Source of the DNA: Clostridiales bacterium
GTDB taxonomy: Bacteria > Bacillota > Clostridia > Oscillospirales > Oscillospiraceae
Reading direction: 5' to 3'
Length of the DNA stretch: 36,918 bases
Assembly: GCA_020860575.1 (NCBI GenBank)
Contig: JAJBUB010000099.1
Coordinates: forward strand, 1 to 36,918
The notes beneath the pieces were generated by a model. That model did no database searches. It was not told the origin of the DNA and saw only the letters and a program-made list of their open reading frames with translations. The translations under genes were made by a program, and so were the position numbers. How positions within the stretch are numbered: the first letter of the stretch is position 1; each line of letters starts with the position of its first letter. Below are positions 1 to 9,827 of the stretch, one piece after another.

Positions 1-419
1 GTCTCCGGCAGGGAGAACAGCTTTTTCTGCGCCTCCACCCGCTCCATCTGGGGCCAGGTGCCCAGCCACACGGAGCCGATGCCCAGGCCCTGGGCGGCTA
101 GGATCATGTTCTGCCCGGCGATGGCCCCGTCGATCACCCAGTACTCCTTCGCCGGGGGAAAGGCCCGCTCTAGGTCGCCCAAAATCAGGATGCCCACGTC
201 GCAGCGGCGAAGGGGCTCCGCCGGTCCGCCGTTGGCGTCCGCCATCCGGTTGAGCATCTCCCGGTCGCGGACGACGATGAATTTCCAGTCCCTCGTATTG
301 GCGCAGCTCGGCCCGGTCATCCCCGCCCGGAGGATGGTGTGCAGGTCCTCCTGGGAGATGTGTTTTTTCGTGTACCGGCGGATGCTTCTCCGGCTCAGTA
401 CGCCCTCTGTCAGTTCCAT
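1..419 (-). CDS. nitroreductase family protein (C-terminus cut by window edge)
   Basis: Reverse-strand translation MELTEGVLSRRSIRRYTKKHISQEDLHTILRAGMTGPSCANTRDWKFIVV...GQNMILAAQGLGIGSVWLGTW; typical nitroreductase SRRSIRxY N-terminus and GIGSVWLG motif; not in the ORF track because it is truncated. Confidence 0.9.
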   Translation of the reverse strand, partial: MELTEGVLSRRSIRRYTKKHISQEDLHTILRAGMTGPSCANTRDWKFIVVRDREMLNRMADANGGPAEPLRRCDVGILILGDLERAFPPAKEYWVIDGAIAGQNMILAAQGLGIGSVWLGTWPQMERVEAQKKLFSLPE

Positions 420-442
420 CTGTCTCAGCTCCTTTTCCTTTC

Positions 443-1354
443 TCATTTCTGGTCACAGGCCGCCGGCTCCGTCCCGCAGATCATCCTCTTGATGGTGGCC
501 ACGGCGATGCTCTGGGGCCGGGTGCGGTCCTCCAGAAGAACGATCTTCCGCTCCGGGATCGCCTCCTCCAGCTTGATCTGCCGCACCCGGTCGTGGGCCA
601 GGGCGAGGGCGGCGTATTTCTCCGGGACGAAGCCCACCCCCAAGTTGTGCTCCACCGTCTGCAGCACCTGATCCATGGTGGTCACCTCCACGTCCGGGCG
701 GAACCGGACGTTGTGGGTAAGGAACAGCAGCTGGTAGTGTTCGTAGGTGCTGCTCCCGCTGCCCATGCTCACCAGAGGGTACTCGGTCAACTCCGCCAGG
801 TGGTGCCGCTCCCGGGTCAGCTGGTAAAAGCTGGGGCCGCCCACCAGTATCTCCCGGAAGGAGAGCAGGGCGGTCTCCCGCAGGTTCTGTCCGTGGCTGA
901 CCGGGCTGGTGGCCACCGCCAGCTCGATCTGGCCGCTCTCCAGGGCGTCGCTGGCCTGGGGAGTAAACTGGTTGATGATGCGCAGCCGGACGCCGGGATA
1001 CTGCCGGTGAAAGGCAGTGAGCCGGTCCAGGAGCAGCAGCCGGAGGGCGGTCTCGCTGGTGCCGATGGTGACGATCCCCTGCTCCAGACTGCAATCCTTC
1101 CGCAGCTCCTCCTCCCCGATGCGCAGCTGCTCCACCGCCAGGGCCACATGGGAATACAGCCGCTCCCCCTCCGGGGTCAGGGAGATGCCCCGATTGGACC
1201 GAACGAACAGCTTGCAGCCCAGCTCATGCTCCAGATTGTTCATGCAGCGGGTGATGTTGGGCTGGTTGCTGCCGATGGTCTCGGCGGCCCGGGTGAAGCT
1301 CTTCTGTTGGGCCACAAAGTAAAAAATGCGGTAATAATCATAGGTCGCAGCCAT
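443..1354 (-). CDS. LysR family transcriptional regulator
   Basis: N-terminal LysR wHTH (FTRAAETIGSNQPNITRCMNNLEHELGCKLFVRSNRGISLTPEG) plus substrate-binding domain; sits directly upstream of the nitroreductase. Confidence 0.93.
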   Translation of the reverse strand: MAATYDYYRIFYFVAQQKSFTRAAETIGSNQPNITRCMNNLEHELGCKLFVRSNRGISLTPEGERLYSHVALAVEQLRIGEEELRKDCSLEQGIVTIGTSETALRLLLLDRLTAFHRQYPGVRLRIINQFTPQASDALESGQIELAVATSPVSHGQNLRETALLSFREILVGGPSFYQLTRERHHLAELTEYPLVSMGSGSSTYEHYQLLFLTHNVRFRPDVEVTTMDQVLQTVEHNLGVGFVPEKYAALALAHDRVRQIKLEEAIPERKIVLLEDRTRPQSIAVATIKRMICGTEPAACDQK

Positions 1355-1442
1355 ACGGCACCTCCAGGGCGGCTCCGAACACCGCTTCTGCTCCCATGAT
1401 AGGCCTGAATTCGGGGAACGTCAAGCCCCTTTTCTCCGTCCG

Positions 1443-2108
1443 TCACGTCCGGGCCAGCTCTCTCCGGGAGGCCCAGTAGGTCGGAGCGGACCCGTAGACC
1501 GCCCGGTGCATCCCTCCCGCCAGCAGCAAGGCGCAGACCACGTCCAGCACCGAATGTTGCTTGAGAAACACCGTGGACAGAATGATCAGCACCCCCAGAA
1601 CGCCGCTGGCCCGGTAGATGACCGGATGGCTCTGCTCCAGTCCGTTGCGGGTCAGGCCCGCCTGGATGGCCAGGGTAGCGTAGACGTGGATGCTGGGACA
1701 GACGTTGGTGCTGGTGTCCACCGCCCAGATCCGGCTCACCAGCCAGGTAAAGACGTTCTTCTCCGGGTCGATGACAGGCCGGAGGTTCAGCCCGGTGTGG
1801 AAGAAGGTGTACAGCATCAGACAGACCGTCATCCCTCCGAAGAACATTCCCGCAAACCGGTAATACGCTTCCCTGGGGCGTCTCAGCAGCAGCCATGCCA
1901 CCGCTGCCCCCACATAGAGGAACCACAGGAGATAGGGAATGACAAAATACTCGCAGAAGGGGATCAGCCGATCGATGGGCAGCTGTATGATGAGACAGTC
2001 CCTGGTGTTCCGTCCCTCCAGCAAGGTAAACCAGGGGAGGTACAGGGCAAAATAGGAGAGCGTCCAGATCTGGGGGTACGTCCGGACGAACCGTTTGACG
2101 ACATTCAT
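1443..2108 (-). CDS. PAP2 superfamily phosphatase-like membrane protein
   Basis: Multi-TM protein with PAP2-like motifs CPSIHVYATL and KQHSVLDVVCALLLAG. Confidence 0.75.
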   Translation of the reverse strand: MNVVKRFVRTYPQIWTLSYFALYLPWFTLLEGRNTRDCLIIQLPIDRLIPFCEYFVIPYLLWFLYVGAAVAWLLLRRPREAYYRFAGMFFGGMTVCLMLYTFFHTGLNLRPVIDPEKNVFTWLVSRIWAVDTSTNVCPSIHVYATLAIQAGLTRNGLEQSHPVIYRASGVLGVLIILSTVFLKQHSVLDVVCALLLAGGMHRAVYGSAPTYWASRRELART

Positions 2109-2278
2109 TTGGTCTCCACCTCTCGTTGCCCTCCCGAAGTATTCGGGAGGGCAGGAACGGCCCGGGCCGTTCCTGCTCGTTTTACCGGGCGGCAGAATCC
2201 CTCCGCCCCAGCGAGAGGCATTATATACTATGAAACCGTCAATTTTAAGGAAAATTCTCTTAAATCTTCTTTAAATCC

Positions 2279-2333
2279 CCCAGCACACAGCCCCCCGCTC
2301 TTGAAAGGCAAGAGCGGGGGGCTGTGTGCTGGG
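2279..2333. terminator. very long perfect hairpin downstream of the 79-aa ORF
   Basis: CCCAGCACACAGCCCCCCGCTCTT - gaaaggc - AAGAGCGGGGGGCTGTGTGCTGGG, 24-bp perfect stem; no strong U-tract on either side. Confidence 0.6.
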
Positions 2334-2340
2334 TGTGATG

Positions 2341-2580
2341 TCAGTTCAGATAATCTCCTGTGGCATAGCTGTTGTACTGGCGGCGGAGGACCAGCACGGG
2401 GGTGCCGTCCTCCAGCTGATACTGCTGGTCGATGTGGTAGGCTGTCCCGGTCTCCTCCAGGCGTTTCAGGTAGCGCTCCCGCTCCAGCAGGGCCATCCGG
2501 GTGGCCTCCTCCTGGCCCAGCTTTTCGTTGCGCTCAAAGTGGACCGTCTGAGACAGACAGGCAAATTTAATCCGTTTCAT
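2341..2580 (-). CDS. small hypothetical protein (79 aa)
   Basis: Complete ORF MKRIKFACLSQTVHFERNEKLGQEEATRMALLERERYLKRLEETGTAYHIDQQYQLEDGTPVLVLRRQYNSYATGDYLN; isolated, coding-like composition. Confidence 0.7.
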   Translation of the reverse strand: MKRIKFACLSQTVHFERNEKLGQEEATRMALLERERYLKRLEETGTAYHIDQQYQLEDGTPVLVLRRQYNSYATGDYLN

Positions 2581-2843
2581 GTTCCATATCCTCCATAAAC
2601 GATGATGAGCAAGCCGTCCCGGCGGGGGGTGCAGCTGTACTCTGTTTCTTGTATTTTATCACATCAAACGCAGAAAATGAAAGTGTTTTTTGCCTTGTAC
2701 ACTTATTTTTTCGTTCATTTCGCCCAACGGAAGCGATTCCTTTTTGTGGAAAAAGCGCAGAAAGATTTTCTTATATCTTCTCTGGGAATCTGGTATAATA
2801 TCAGGTAGATTGGGTGTATTGTTGCTTTGGAAAAGGAGTAATT

Positions 2844-3329
2844 ATGTTAACACAAGGAGAACTGGTCATGCACGAGACCGCCGGTGTCTGCCGCGTGGTC
2901 GGAGAGACAAAGCTGGACGGACTGCCTGGGCAGTATTATGTGCTCTGCCCTCTGTACGTCAACGACGCCACCTTTTACACACCGAAGGAGAGCCAGAAGG
3001 TGAAAATCCGCCCGGTGATGACCGAGGGAGAGGCCCAGGCGCTGATCGGTCGGCTCCCCGATGTGCCGTCGCTGACCTTTGAAAATCCGAACGACCAGAA
3101 GCTCCGCTGTGCCGCCATCCTGAAATCGGGAGACAGCTACCAGCTGGCAAGCCTGGCCAAAACCCTGTACCTGGACCAGCTGCGCCGGAGCAAGCAGAAC
3201 AAGCGCTCCGGCATCAGCGACACCACCATGCTGAAAAAGACAGAGCAGCTTCTGTTCGGGGAGCTGGCCACCGCCCTGGGCGTAGAGTACCAGGAGGTGC
3301 TCCAGTATATTCAGGATCATCTGAAATAA
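2844..3329 (+). CDS. CarD family transcriptional regulator
   Basis: MLTQGELVMHETAGVCRVVGETKLDGLPGQYYVLCPLYVNDATFYTPKES... CarD/Tudor-like N-terminus and C-terminal helical domain; AAAGGAG RBS before ATG 2844; good -10 (TATAAT) upstream. Confidence 0.85.
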   Translation: MLTQGELVMHETAGVCRVVGETKLDGLPGQYYVLCPLYVNDATFYTPKESQKVKIRPVMTEGEAQALIGRLPDVPSLTFENPNDQKLRCAAILKSGDSYQLASLAKTLYLDQLRRSKQNKRSGISDTTMLKKTEQLLFGELATALGVEYQEVLQYIQDHLK

Positions 3330-3345
3330 CCGGCAAAAAAACAGC

Positions 3346-3386
3346 TTCACCGCACAAATGCCTTGGGCATTTGTGCGGTGATTTTT
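3346..3386 (+). terminator. Rho-independent terminator of carD-like gene
   Basis: TCACCGCACAAATGCC-ttg-GGCATTTGTGCGGTGA followed by TTTTTTT. Confidence 0.9.
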
Positions 3387-3410
3387 TTCGGAAGGTGCGG
3401 TTTTAGTTTC

Positions 3411-5015
3411 TCAGTCCAGCCTGGCCCCGCCGAACTCGGACAGCTCCAGGCCCTTGTTCTTGTCCAGCACCCACTTGATGGACCATGGGGCGGAGAAGAG
3501 CAGCAGCTTGTTCCCCTGGTAGTCCTCCACCAGCTTCACGTCTTGGCCGTTGCCCAGCACCAGCTCGTCCAGATCCTCCACCGGACTGTGGTCGATCCAG
3601 CGGACGTATTCATAGGGGAGATTCTCCATCACCAGGTCCACCCGGTATTCGTTTTTCAGCCGGTACTCGAACACGTCGAATTGCAGGGTGCCCACCACAC
3701 CCACAATGACCTCCTCCATGCCGGTGTAGGGGATCTTGAAGATCTGGATGGCGCCCTCCTGGGCGATCTGCTCGGTGCCCTTGATGAACTGCTTCCGTTT
3801 CAGGGTGTCCCTGGGACGCACCCGGCGGAAATGCTCCGGGGCGAAGGTGGGGATGGGGTCGAAGCGGCACTTCATCCCCGGCTCGCAGATGGTGTCCCCG
3901 ATGGAGAAGATGCCGGGGTCGAACACGCCGATGATATCCCCGGCGTAGGCCTCCTCGATGATCTCCCGCTCGGCGGCCATGAGCTGCTGGGGGCGGGAGA
4001 GCTTCACCTTCCGGTCCTGCTGGACCAGATAGACCTCCCGGTCGGCGTCGAACCGGCCGGAGCACACCCGGACAAAGGCAATACGGTCCCGGTGGGCCTT
4101 GTTCATGTTGGCCTGAATCTTAAAGACGAAGCCGGAGAACGCGTCGGAGAAAGAGTCCACCACCGTATCTCCCGCGGACCGGGACAGGGGCGGGGTGGTC
4201 ATGCGGAGAAATTCCTCCAGGAACGCCTCCACCCCGAAGCTGGTCAGGGCGGAGCCGAAGAACACCGGGGACAGCTCCCCCCGGCGGACCGTCTCCAAAT
4301 CCAGGGACTCCCCCGCACCGTCCAGCAGCTCCAGGGCGTCCCGGAGCTCCTGACAGCGGCTCTCCCCGATGACCTGGGGCAGCCGGGGGTCGTCCAGTGC
4401 GATTTCCTCGCTGTCGGCGGCACGGGCGCTGCCGTGGGCGGTGAAGTGGAGTACCTGGCTCCTCTGCCGGTCATAGACCCCCTGGAAGTCCTTGCCGCAG
4501 CCGATGGGCCAGTTCACCGGGCAGGTGTCGATACCCAGCTCATGCTCGATCTCCTCGCACAGATCGAAGGGGTCCCGGGCCTCCCGGTCCATCTTGTTGA
4601 TAAAGGTGAAGATGGGGATGTGCCGCATGGCGCAGACCTTGAACAGCTTCCGGGTCTGGGCCTCCACGCCCTTGGCGGCGTCGATGACCATGACGGCGGA
4701 GTCCGCGGCCATGAGGGTGCGGTAGGTGTCCTCGGAGAAGTCCTGGTGGCCCGGGGTGTCCAGGATGTTGATGCAGAAGCCCTGATACTGGAACTGCATC
4801 ACCGCGCTGGTCACCGAGATGCCACGCTGTTTTTCAATTTCCATCCAGTCCGAGGTGGCGGCCCGGGCGTTGCGCTTGCCCTTGACCACTCCCGCCTGGT
4901 TGATGGCCCCGCCGTAGAGCAGGAGCTTTTCCGTCAGCGTCGTCTTGCCTGCGTCCGGGTGGGAGATGATGGCAAAGGTCCTGCGGCGGCTGATCTCCGA
5001 TTCATATTTCGACAT
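3411..5015 (-). CDS. prfC: peptide chain release factor 3
   Basis: MSKYESEISRRRTFAIISHPDAGKTTLTEKLLLYGGAINQAG..., GTPase motifs SHPDAGKTT, DTPGHQDF, NKMDR; start chosen at 5015 behind GGAGGTC RBS. Confidence 0.95.
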   Translation of the reverse strand: MSKYESEISRRRTFAIISHPDAGKTTLTEKLLLYGGAINQAGVVKGKRNARAATSDWMEIEKQRGISVTSAVMQFQYQGFCINILDTPGHQDFSEDTYRTLMAADSAVMVIDAAKGVEAQTRKLFKVCAMRHIPIFTFINKMDREARDPFDLCEEIEHELGIDTCPVNWPIGCGKDFQGVYDRQRSQVLHFTAHGSARAADSEEIALDDPRLPQVIGESRCQELRDALELLDGAGESLDLETVRRGELSPVFFGSALTSFGVEAFLEEFLRMTTPPLSRSAGDTVVDSFSDAFSGFVFKIQANMNKAHRDRIAFVRVCSGRFDADREVYLVQQDRKVKLSRPQQLMAAEREIIEEAYAGDIIGVFDPGIFSIGDTICEPGMKCRFDPIPTFAPEHFRRVRPRDTLKRKQFIKGTEQIAQEGAIQIFKIPYTGMEEVIVGVVGTLQFDVFEYRLKNEYRVDLVMENLPYEYVRWIDHSPVEDLDELVLGNGQDVKLVEDYQGNKLLLFSAPWSIKWVLDKNKGLELSEFGGARLD

Positions 5016-5056
5016 GGAATGACCTCCGTGAAATGCATCTGGCAAAAATCGCTTTT

Positions 5057-5085
5057 ATTATATCCGGTGCAGGGGAAAATTGCAA
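5057..5085 (-). promoter_or_regulatory. predicted sigma-A-type promoter of prfC
   Basis: Reverse strand TTGCAA-17 bp-TATAAT. Confidence 0.65.
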
Positions 5086-5188
5086 GGCTGGGCGGGGAAT
5101 TATCGGGCGACCGCCCGACCATTGCCCTCTTGCCGAAGCGCCGGGCGCTTCGCGGCCCGAAAAACGATTTCCATGACGTTCTCCGCCC

Positions 5189-5217
5189 TTGACACTGGCC
5201 CCGCCCCGTGCTAAACT
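5189..5217 (+). promoter_or_regulatory. predicted sigma-A-type promoter upstream of MFS gene
   Basis: TTGACA-17 bp (ctggccccgccccgtgc)-TAAACT. Confidence 0.6.
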
Positions 5218-5497
5218 GACCACATTCAAAATAGAGAACGGAGGCTTCGGAGCCGCTATGTCTATCATGCAGATTTGATATTCCAGTCGAATCCCATAGT
5301 GTGAACAAAAACGGGCGTGTCCCCATCAGGGACAGGTCCCTGGGTTCCTGTGGGCAGATTGGGTCAGTCGCATGGTAGAATGGGCGCGCTCCGGGTTTTT
5401 TATTGCCTTTTTGCACCCTCTCTCTGCCTGTCTGCCCTTTTTGCGCCCGGATACGGGAACAAGCATCTGCGCAGACGGCGCAGGAGAGGAATTTTTT

Positions 5498-6787
5498 ATG
5501 AAGAAGACGAATACGCCTCCCCACACCGGAGGCGCCGGCCTTTGGAGCCGGGATTTCACCATCATCACCCTGGGCAGCGTGGTCTCTATGGTAGGGGGGA
5601 CCCTGTCCGGCTTTGCCCTGAGCATTATGGTGCTGGACTACACCGGCTCCACCCTGCTCTACATCCTGACCAACGTGGGCTATCAGCTGCCCATGCTCAT
5701 CTGTCCCCTGATCGCCGGGCCGTATCTGGACCGGATGAGCCGGAAGAAGGCGATCTACCGGCTGGATTTTCTCTCCGCCGGGATCGCCCTGGTCATGTTC
5801 CTGCTGCTCCGGTCCGGGTGGTACAGCTACCCGGTGCTGCTGGGCTACACCGTCCTCTCGGGGGCCATCGAGAGCGTCTATTCTGTGGCCTATGACAGTC
5901 TCTACCCCAACCTCATCCCGGAGGGCCATCTGTCCCAGGGCTACTCCGTCTCCAGCCTGCTCTGGCCACTGGCGGCCATGACCAGTCCCATCGCCGCCGT
6001 GATCTACACCGCCCTGGACACGGTGGCCCCCCTGTTCGCCTTCAACGCCGTATGCCTTTTGGTCGCTGCCTGCTTTGAGCGCACCATCAGCTATCAGGAG
6101 ACCCACACGGCCCAGGCAGTCCAAAGAACAGAAGGCTCTCCCCTGTCCCGGTTCCGCCGGGAGTTCCGCTCCGGGCTGGACTATCTGGCGGGGGAGCGGG
6201 GCCTGCTGGTCATCACGGCCTATTTCGCCCTCTCCAACTTTGCGGGGAACGCCGCAGAGGGCCTGTGGCTGCCCTTCTTCCGCAACAACGCCGAGCTGTT
6301 CTCCGCCTGGCCGGTGGCGGCGGTGACGCTGTATGCCATCATCTCCAACTTCTCCGTGGCGGGCCGGTTTGCGGGGGGACTGCTCCACTACCGGCTCAGG
6401 CTCCCTGCCCGGCGAAAATTTACCATCGCCCTGACCGTCTATTTTGTCATTGCCGCCCTGGACTGCGGCATCCTGTTCCTCCCCGTCCCCCTGATGGCGG
6501 CGGCCAACTTCCTCTCTGGGGCGCTGGGCGTCACCTCCTACAATATCCGCACCGCCGCCACCCAGTCCTACGTCCCGGACACGGTGCGGGCCAGGTTCAA
6601 CAGTGTGTTCACCATGGTCTGCTCCATGGGCGGTATCCTCGGCTCCCTGGCGGCGGGCGGCTTGGCGGAGCTGCTGCCGGAGCGGACGGTGGTGCTGAGC
6701 TTCGGCCGGGTGGAGCTGGCCGCCGTGGTCTGCGTCATGGTGCCGGGGCGGAGGGAGGTCTCCAGGATCTACAACCGGGAGGTATAA
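5498..6787 (+). CDS. MFS transporter (multidrug/macrolide-efflux-like)
   Basis: MKKTNTPPHTGGAGLWSRDFTIITLGSVVSMVGGTLSGFALSIMVLDYTGSTLLYILTNVGYQLPML... 12-TM MFS_3-like protein; AGGAGAGGA RBS. Confidence 0.85.
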   Translation: MKKTNTPPHTGGAGLWSRDFTIITLGSVVSMVGGTLSGFALSIMVLDYTGSTLLYILTNVGYQLPMLICPLIAGPYLDRMSRKKAIYRLDFLSAGIALVMFLLLRSGWYSYPVLLGYTVLSGAIESVYSVAYDSLYPNLIPEGHLSQGYSVSSLLWPLAAMTSPIAAVIYTALDTVAPLFAFNAVCLLVAACFERTISYQETHTAQAVQRTEGSPLSRFRREFRSGLDYLAGERGLLVITAYFALSNFAGNAAEGLWLPFFRNNAELFSAWPVAAVTLYAIISNFSVAGRFAGGLLHYRLRLPARRKFTIALTVYFVIAALDCGILFLPVPLMAAANFLSGALGVTSYNIRTAATQSYVPDTVRARFNSVFTMVCSMGGILGSLAAGGLAELLPERTVVLSFGRVELAAVVCVMVPGRREVSRIYNREV

Positions 6788-6867
6788 CGGGCGGCGTTGG
6801 CCGGTCTCCCGGCGCTTTCCCCGAAGGGGTCGGAACATACGCGTCCGTCTCCGCATCCCTTTCGGCG

Positions 6868-9516
6868 CTATTTTTCCGCCCCCGCCTTCTCCGGCACACG
6901 CTCCGCCTCCCGCCGCCGTATCTGCTTCACCCCCTCGCAGATGGGAAGAGGCAGCAGAGACAAAACCAACACCGCCGCCCACTCGCCGTGGGAGAGTGTG
7001 ACCACTGAAAACACCGTCTGGAGGGGCGGCAGCAGCAGGACGGAGAACTGGAGCAGCAGGCCGATGAGAAATGCCCGGTTCATGGCCGGGTTGGAGAGCA
7101 CGCCGATCTGCAAAAGGGAGGCCCGGTCGCTGCGCACGTCGAAGGCGTGAAACAGCTGGCACAGAGTCAGGGTAGCGAAGGCCATCGTATTGGCCGCCTG
7201 GTAGGCCTCCCCCGGGTCGGAGAGGACGTACTCCCCCAGAAAATAGGCCGCCAGGGTCACCAGTCCCACCATCAGCCCCTGCCAGACGAGCTGAAAGGCG
7301 AAGGGGCCGGTGAACAGCGGCTCCTTCCCGGAGCGGGGCGGCTGGTCCATCACCCCCGCCTCCACCGGCTCCACCCCCAGGGCCAGGGCGGGGAGGGAGT
7401 CGGTGACCAGGTTGAGCCACAGCAGCTGCACGGGGACCAGCGGGGTCTGGTGGAAATTGCATACCGTGGCGATAAAAATAGTGAAAATTTCCCCGATATT
7501 GCAGGAGAGCAGGTAGTGGATGGCCTTTCGGATGTTGGCATAAATGCCCCGACCCTGCTCCACGGCGGAGACGATGGTGGAGAAATTGTCGTCGGTGAGT
7601 ACCATATCCGCCGCGCCCTTGGCCACGTCCGTCCCGGTGATGCCCATGGCGCAGCCGATGTCCGCCGCCTTCAGCGCCGGGGCGTCGTTGACCCCGTCCC
7701 CGGTCATGGCCACGATCTCCCCCTGCTTCTGGAGAGCCTGGACGATGCGCAGCTTGTGTTCCGGAGTGACCCGGGCATAGACGGCGCAGCGGCCCACCTG
7801 CTCCTCCAGCAGCTCCTGGGGCATGAAGTCCAGCTCCGCCCCAGTGAGGGCGGTGGACCCCTCCCGATAGATGTCCAGCTCCTTCGCCACGGCTACGGCG
7901 GTGAGCCTGTGATCTCCCGTGATCATCACCGGGCGGATGCCCGCGTGGCGGCAGACGGCCACCGCCTCCCGCACCTCCGGACGGGGCGGGTCCATCATCC
8001 CGATCAGGCCCACGAAGATCAGCTCCCGCTCCACCGTCTCCGGGGTGAGTTGGCCGGGGATACGCTCCAGCTCCCGGTAGGCCACCCCGATCACCCGGAG
8101 AGCCTGGCTGGCCATCAGGCGGTTGGCGGTCTCCGCCGTCACTCTGGCTCCCTCGTCCAGGGGACGGACGCCCCGGTCTAAGTAGGAGGTACATCGCCGG
8201 AGCAGCAGGTCGGGAGCACCCTTGACCATCACCCGGTATCCACCGGCGGGGCTGGGGTGGAGGGTGGACATGAGCTTCCGGTCCGCGTCGAAGGGCAGCT
8301 CCGCCCGCCGGGGGAACTCGGCCTCCAGCTCCTGTTTCCGGATGCCCCGGCTCTGGGCGGCGGCGACAATGGCGTTTTCCGTGGAGTCGCCGGAGAAGGT
8401 CCCGTCCGGCCGGGGGACGGAGTCGCTGCACAACGTACCGATGGAGAGGGCCAGCTGCTCCCCTTTGCCGCTGGCTGTCCAGATCTGGGTGACGGTCATC
8501 TGGTTTTTCGTCAGCGTCCCCGTCTTGTCCGAGCAGACGACGCTGGCGCAGCCCAGAGTCTCCACGGCGGGGAGCTTTTTCACAATGGCGTGCTGACCCG
8601 CCATCCGCTGGACCCCCAGGGCCAGGACGATGGTGACGATGGCGGGCAGCCCCTCGGGGATGGCGGCCACCGCCAGGGAGACGGCGATGAGGAACATGGA
8701 CAGCAGCTCCTTCCCCTGGAGCAGCCCCACCCCAAACATGACGGCGCAGGCGGCCACGCAGAGGAAGGACAGGGACCTGGATATCTCACCCATCTTCCGC
8801 TGGAGGGGGGTCTCCCCCTGCTCCTGGTTCTGGAGCAGGGCGGCGATGCGGCCCACCTCGGTGCGCATTCCCGTCTCCACCACCAGGGCGGTCCCCCGGC
8901 CCCCGGTGACGACGGTGGAGCCGATGAGCAGGTTGACCCGATCTCCCAGAGGGGTGTCCCCCGCCAGGGTGACCTCCGCCCGCTTTTCCACCGGCACCGA
9001 CTCTCCGGTGATGGCGGACTCGTCCGCCCGAAGGCCCGCCGCCTCCATCAGACGGGCGTCCGCCGGGACCAGGTCCCCCGCCTCCAGGCGGATCAGGTCC
9101 CCCGGCACCAACAGGGCGGCGTCGATCCGACACTGCTTGCCCCCTCGGATGACGCTGGCCTGGGGCGCGGCCATCTCCCGGAGGGCCTCCAGGGCCTTTT
9201 CCGCATTGCTCTCCTGGACGATGGAGATCGCCCCGTTCACCAGAACGATGACCAGGATGATGACTGCGTCCAGCAGGTCCTCCCCGCCGCTGGCCAGCCA
9301 GGAGAGAGCGGCGGCCGCCAGCAGGACGAGGATCATAGGGTCCTTCAGCTGCTCCCACAGACGTTGAAGCAGAGAGCGCCCTCCGGTCTGCTCCAGCCGG
9401 TTGGGGCCATACTCCTCCAGCCTGGCCCTGGCCTCGCCGGGGGAGAGGCCCCGGACCGGGTCGGTCCTGAGCTGGGCGGCGGCCTCCTTTGGGGACATGG
9501 CGTGCCATTGCTGCAT
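6868..9516 (-). CDS. cation-translocating P-type ATPase, probable calcium-transporting
   Basis: SDKTGTLTKNQMTV phosphorylation motif, PEGLPAIV, TGDGVNDAPALKAADIGCAMG, N-terminal cation ATPase domain. Confidence 0.93.
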   Translation of the reverse strand: MQQWHAMSPKEAAAQLRTDPVRGLSPGEARARLEEYGPNRLEQTGGRSLLQRLWEQLKDPMILVLLAAAALSWLASGGEDLLDAVIILVIVLVNGAISIVQESNAEKALEALREMAAPQASVIRGGKQCRIDAALLVPGDLIRLEAGDLVPADARLMEAAGLRADESAITGESVPVEKRAEVTLAGDTPLGDRVNLLIGSTVVTGGRGTALVVETGMRTEVGRIAALLQNQEQGETPLQRKMGEISRSLSFLCVAACAVMFGVGLLQGKELLSMFLIAVSLAVAAIPEGLPAIVTIVLALGVQRMAGQHAIVKKLPAVETLGCASVVCSDKTGTLTKNQMTVTQIWTASGKGEQLALSIGTLCSDSVPRPDGTFSGDSTENAIVAAAQSRGIRKQELEAEFPRRAELPFDADRKLMSTLHPSPAGGYRVMVKGAPDLLLRRCTSYLDRGVRPLDEGARVTAETANRLMASQALRVIGVAYRELERIPGQLTPETVERELIFVGLIGMMDPPRPEVREAVAVCRHAGIRPVMITGDHRLTAVAVAKELDIYREGSTALTGAELDFMPQELLEEQVGRCAVYARVTPEHKLRIVQALQKQGEIVAMTGDGVNDAPALKAADIGCAMGITGTDVAKGAADMVLTDDNFSTIVSAVEQGRGIYANIRKAIHYLLSCNIGEIFTIFIATVCNFHQTPLVPVQLLWLNLVTDSLPALALGVEPVEAGVMDQPPRSGKEPLFTGPFAFQLVWQGLMVGLVTLAAYFLGEYVLSDPGEAYQAANTMAFATLTLCQLFHAFDVRSDRASLLQIGVLSNPAMNRAFLIGLLLQFSVLLLPPLQTVFSVVTLSHGEWAAVLVLSLLPLPICEGVKQIRRREAERVPEKAGAEK

Positions 9517-9712
9517 ATCGCATCCTCCTCTGTATCCGCCCCGACACAGCGGGGACGGCTAAACTCTTCTCCCATTATAGAAGAGGACGGCTGGGAAAAA
9601 GAGGGAATCGTGGGGTGGGGCGAGGAGGAAGCGTCCCGCCACGCCCGGCGCAGAGAGGAACAGGGCCGTCCTCTATTCAAAGTTGACTTTTGTGACCGTT
9701 TTTGCGTCTGCA

Positions 9713-9740
9713 TTGACAAATTCGCCCGTTTCCGTATAAT
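9713..9740 (+). promoter_or_regulatory. predicted sigma-A-type promoter of the LytTR regulator
   Basis: TTGACA-16 bp-TATAAT. Confidence 0.75.
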
Positions 9741-9827
9741 GAAACCAGAGAAAGATCCCGCCCGGAGGAGGCGCTCGCCCGCCTCCTCCCCCGGGACAGA
9801 GATACGCCGGAGAGGGGGGAGACAGGT

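Noticed and set aside
3363-5192. 609-aa plus-strand ORF
   Set aside because: Antisense to prfC with no recognisable domain; prfC motifs are unambiguous.
4934-8431. 1165-aa minus-strand ORF
   Set aside because: Alternate-frame read-through across the prfC N-terminus, the MFS gene (antisense) and the P-type ATPase C-terminus; G/P/R-rich low-complexity translation with no domains.
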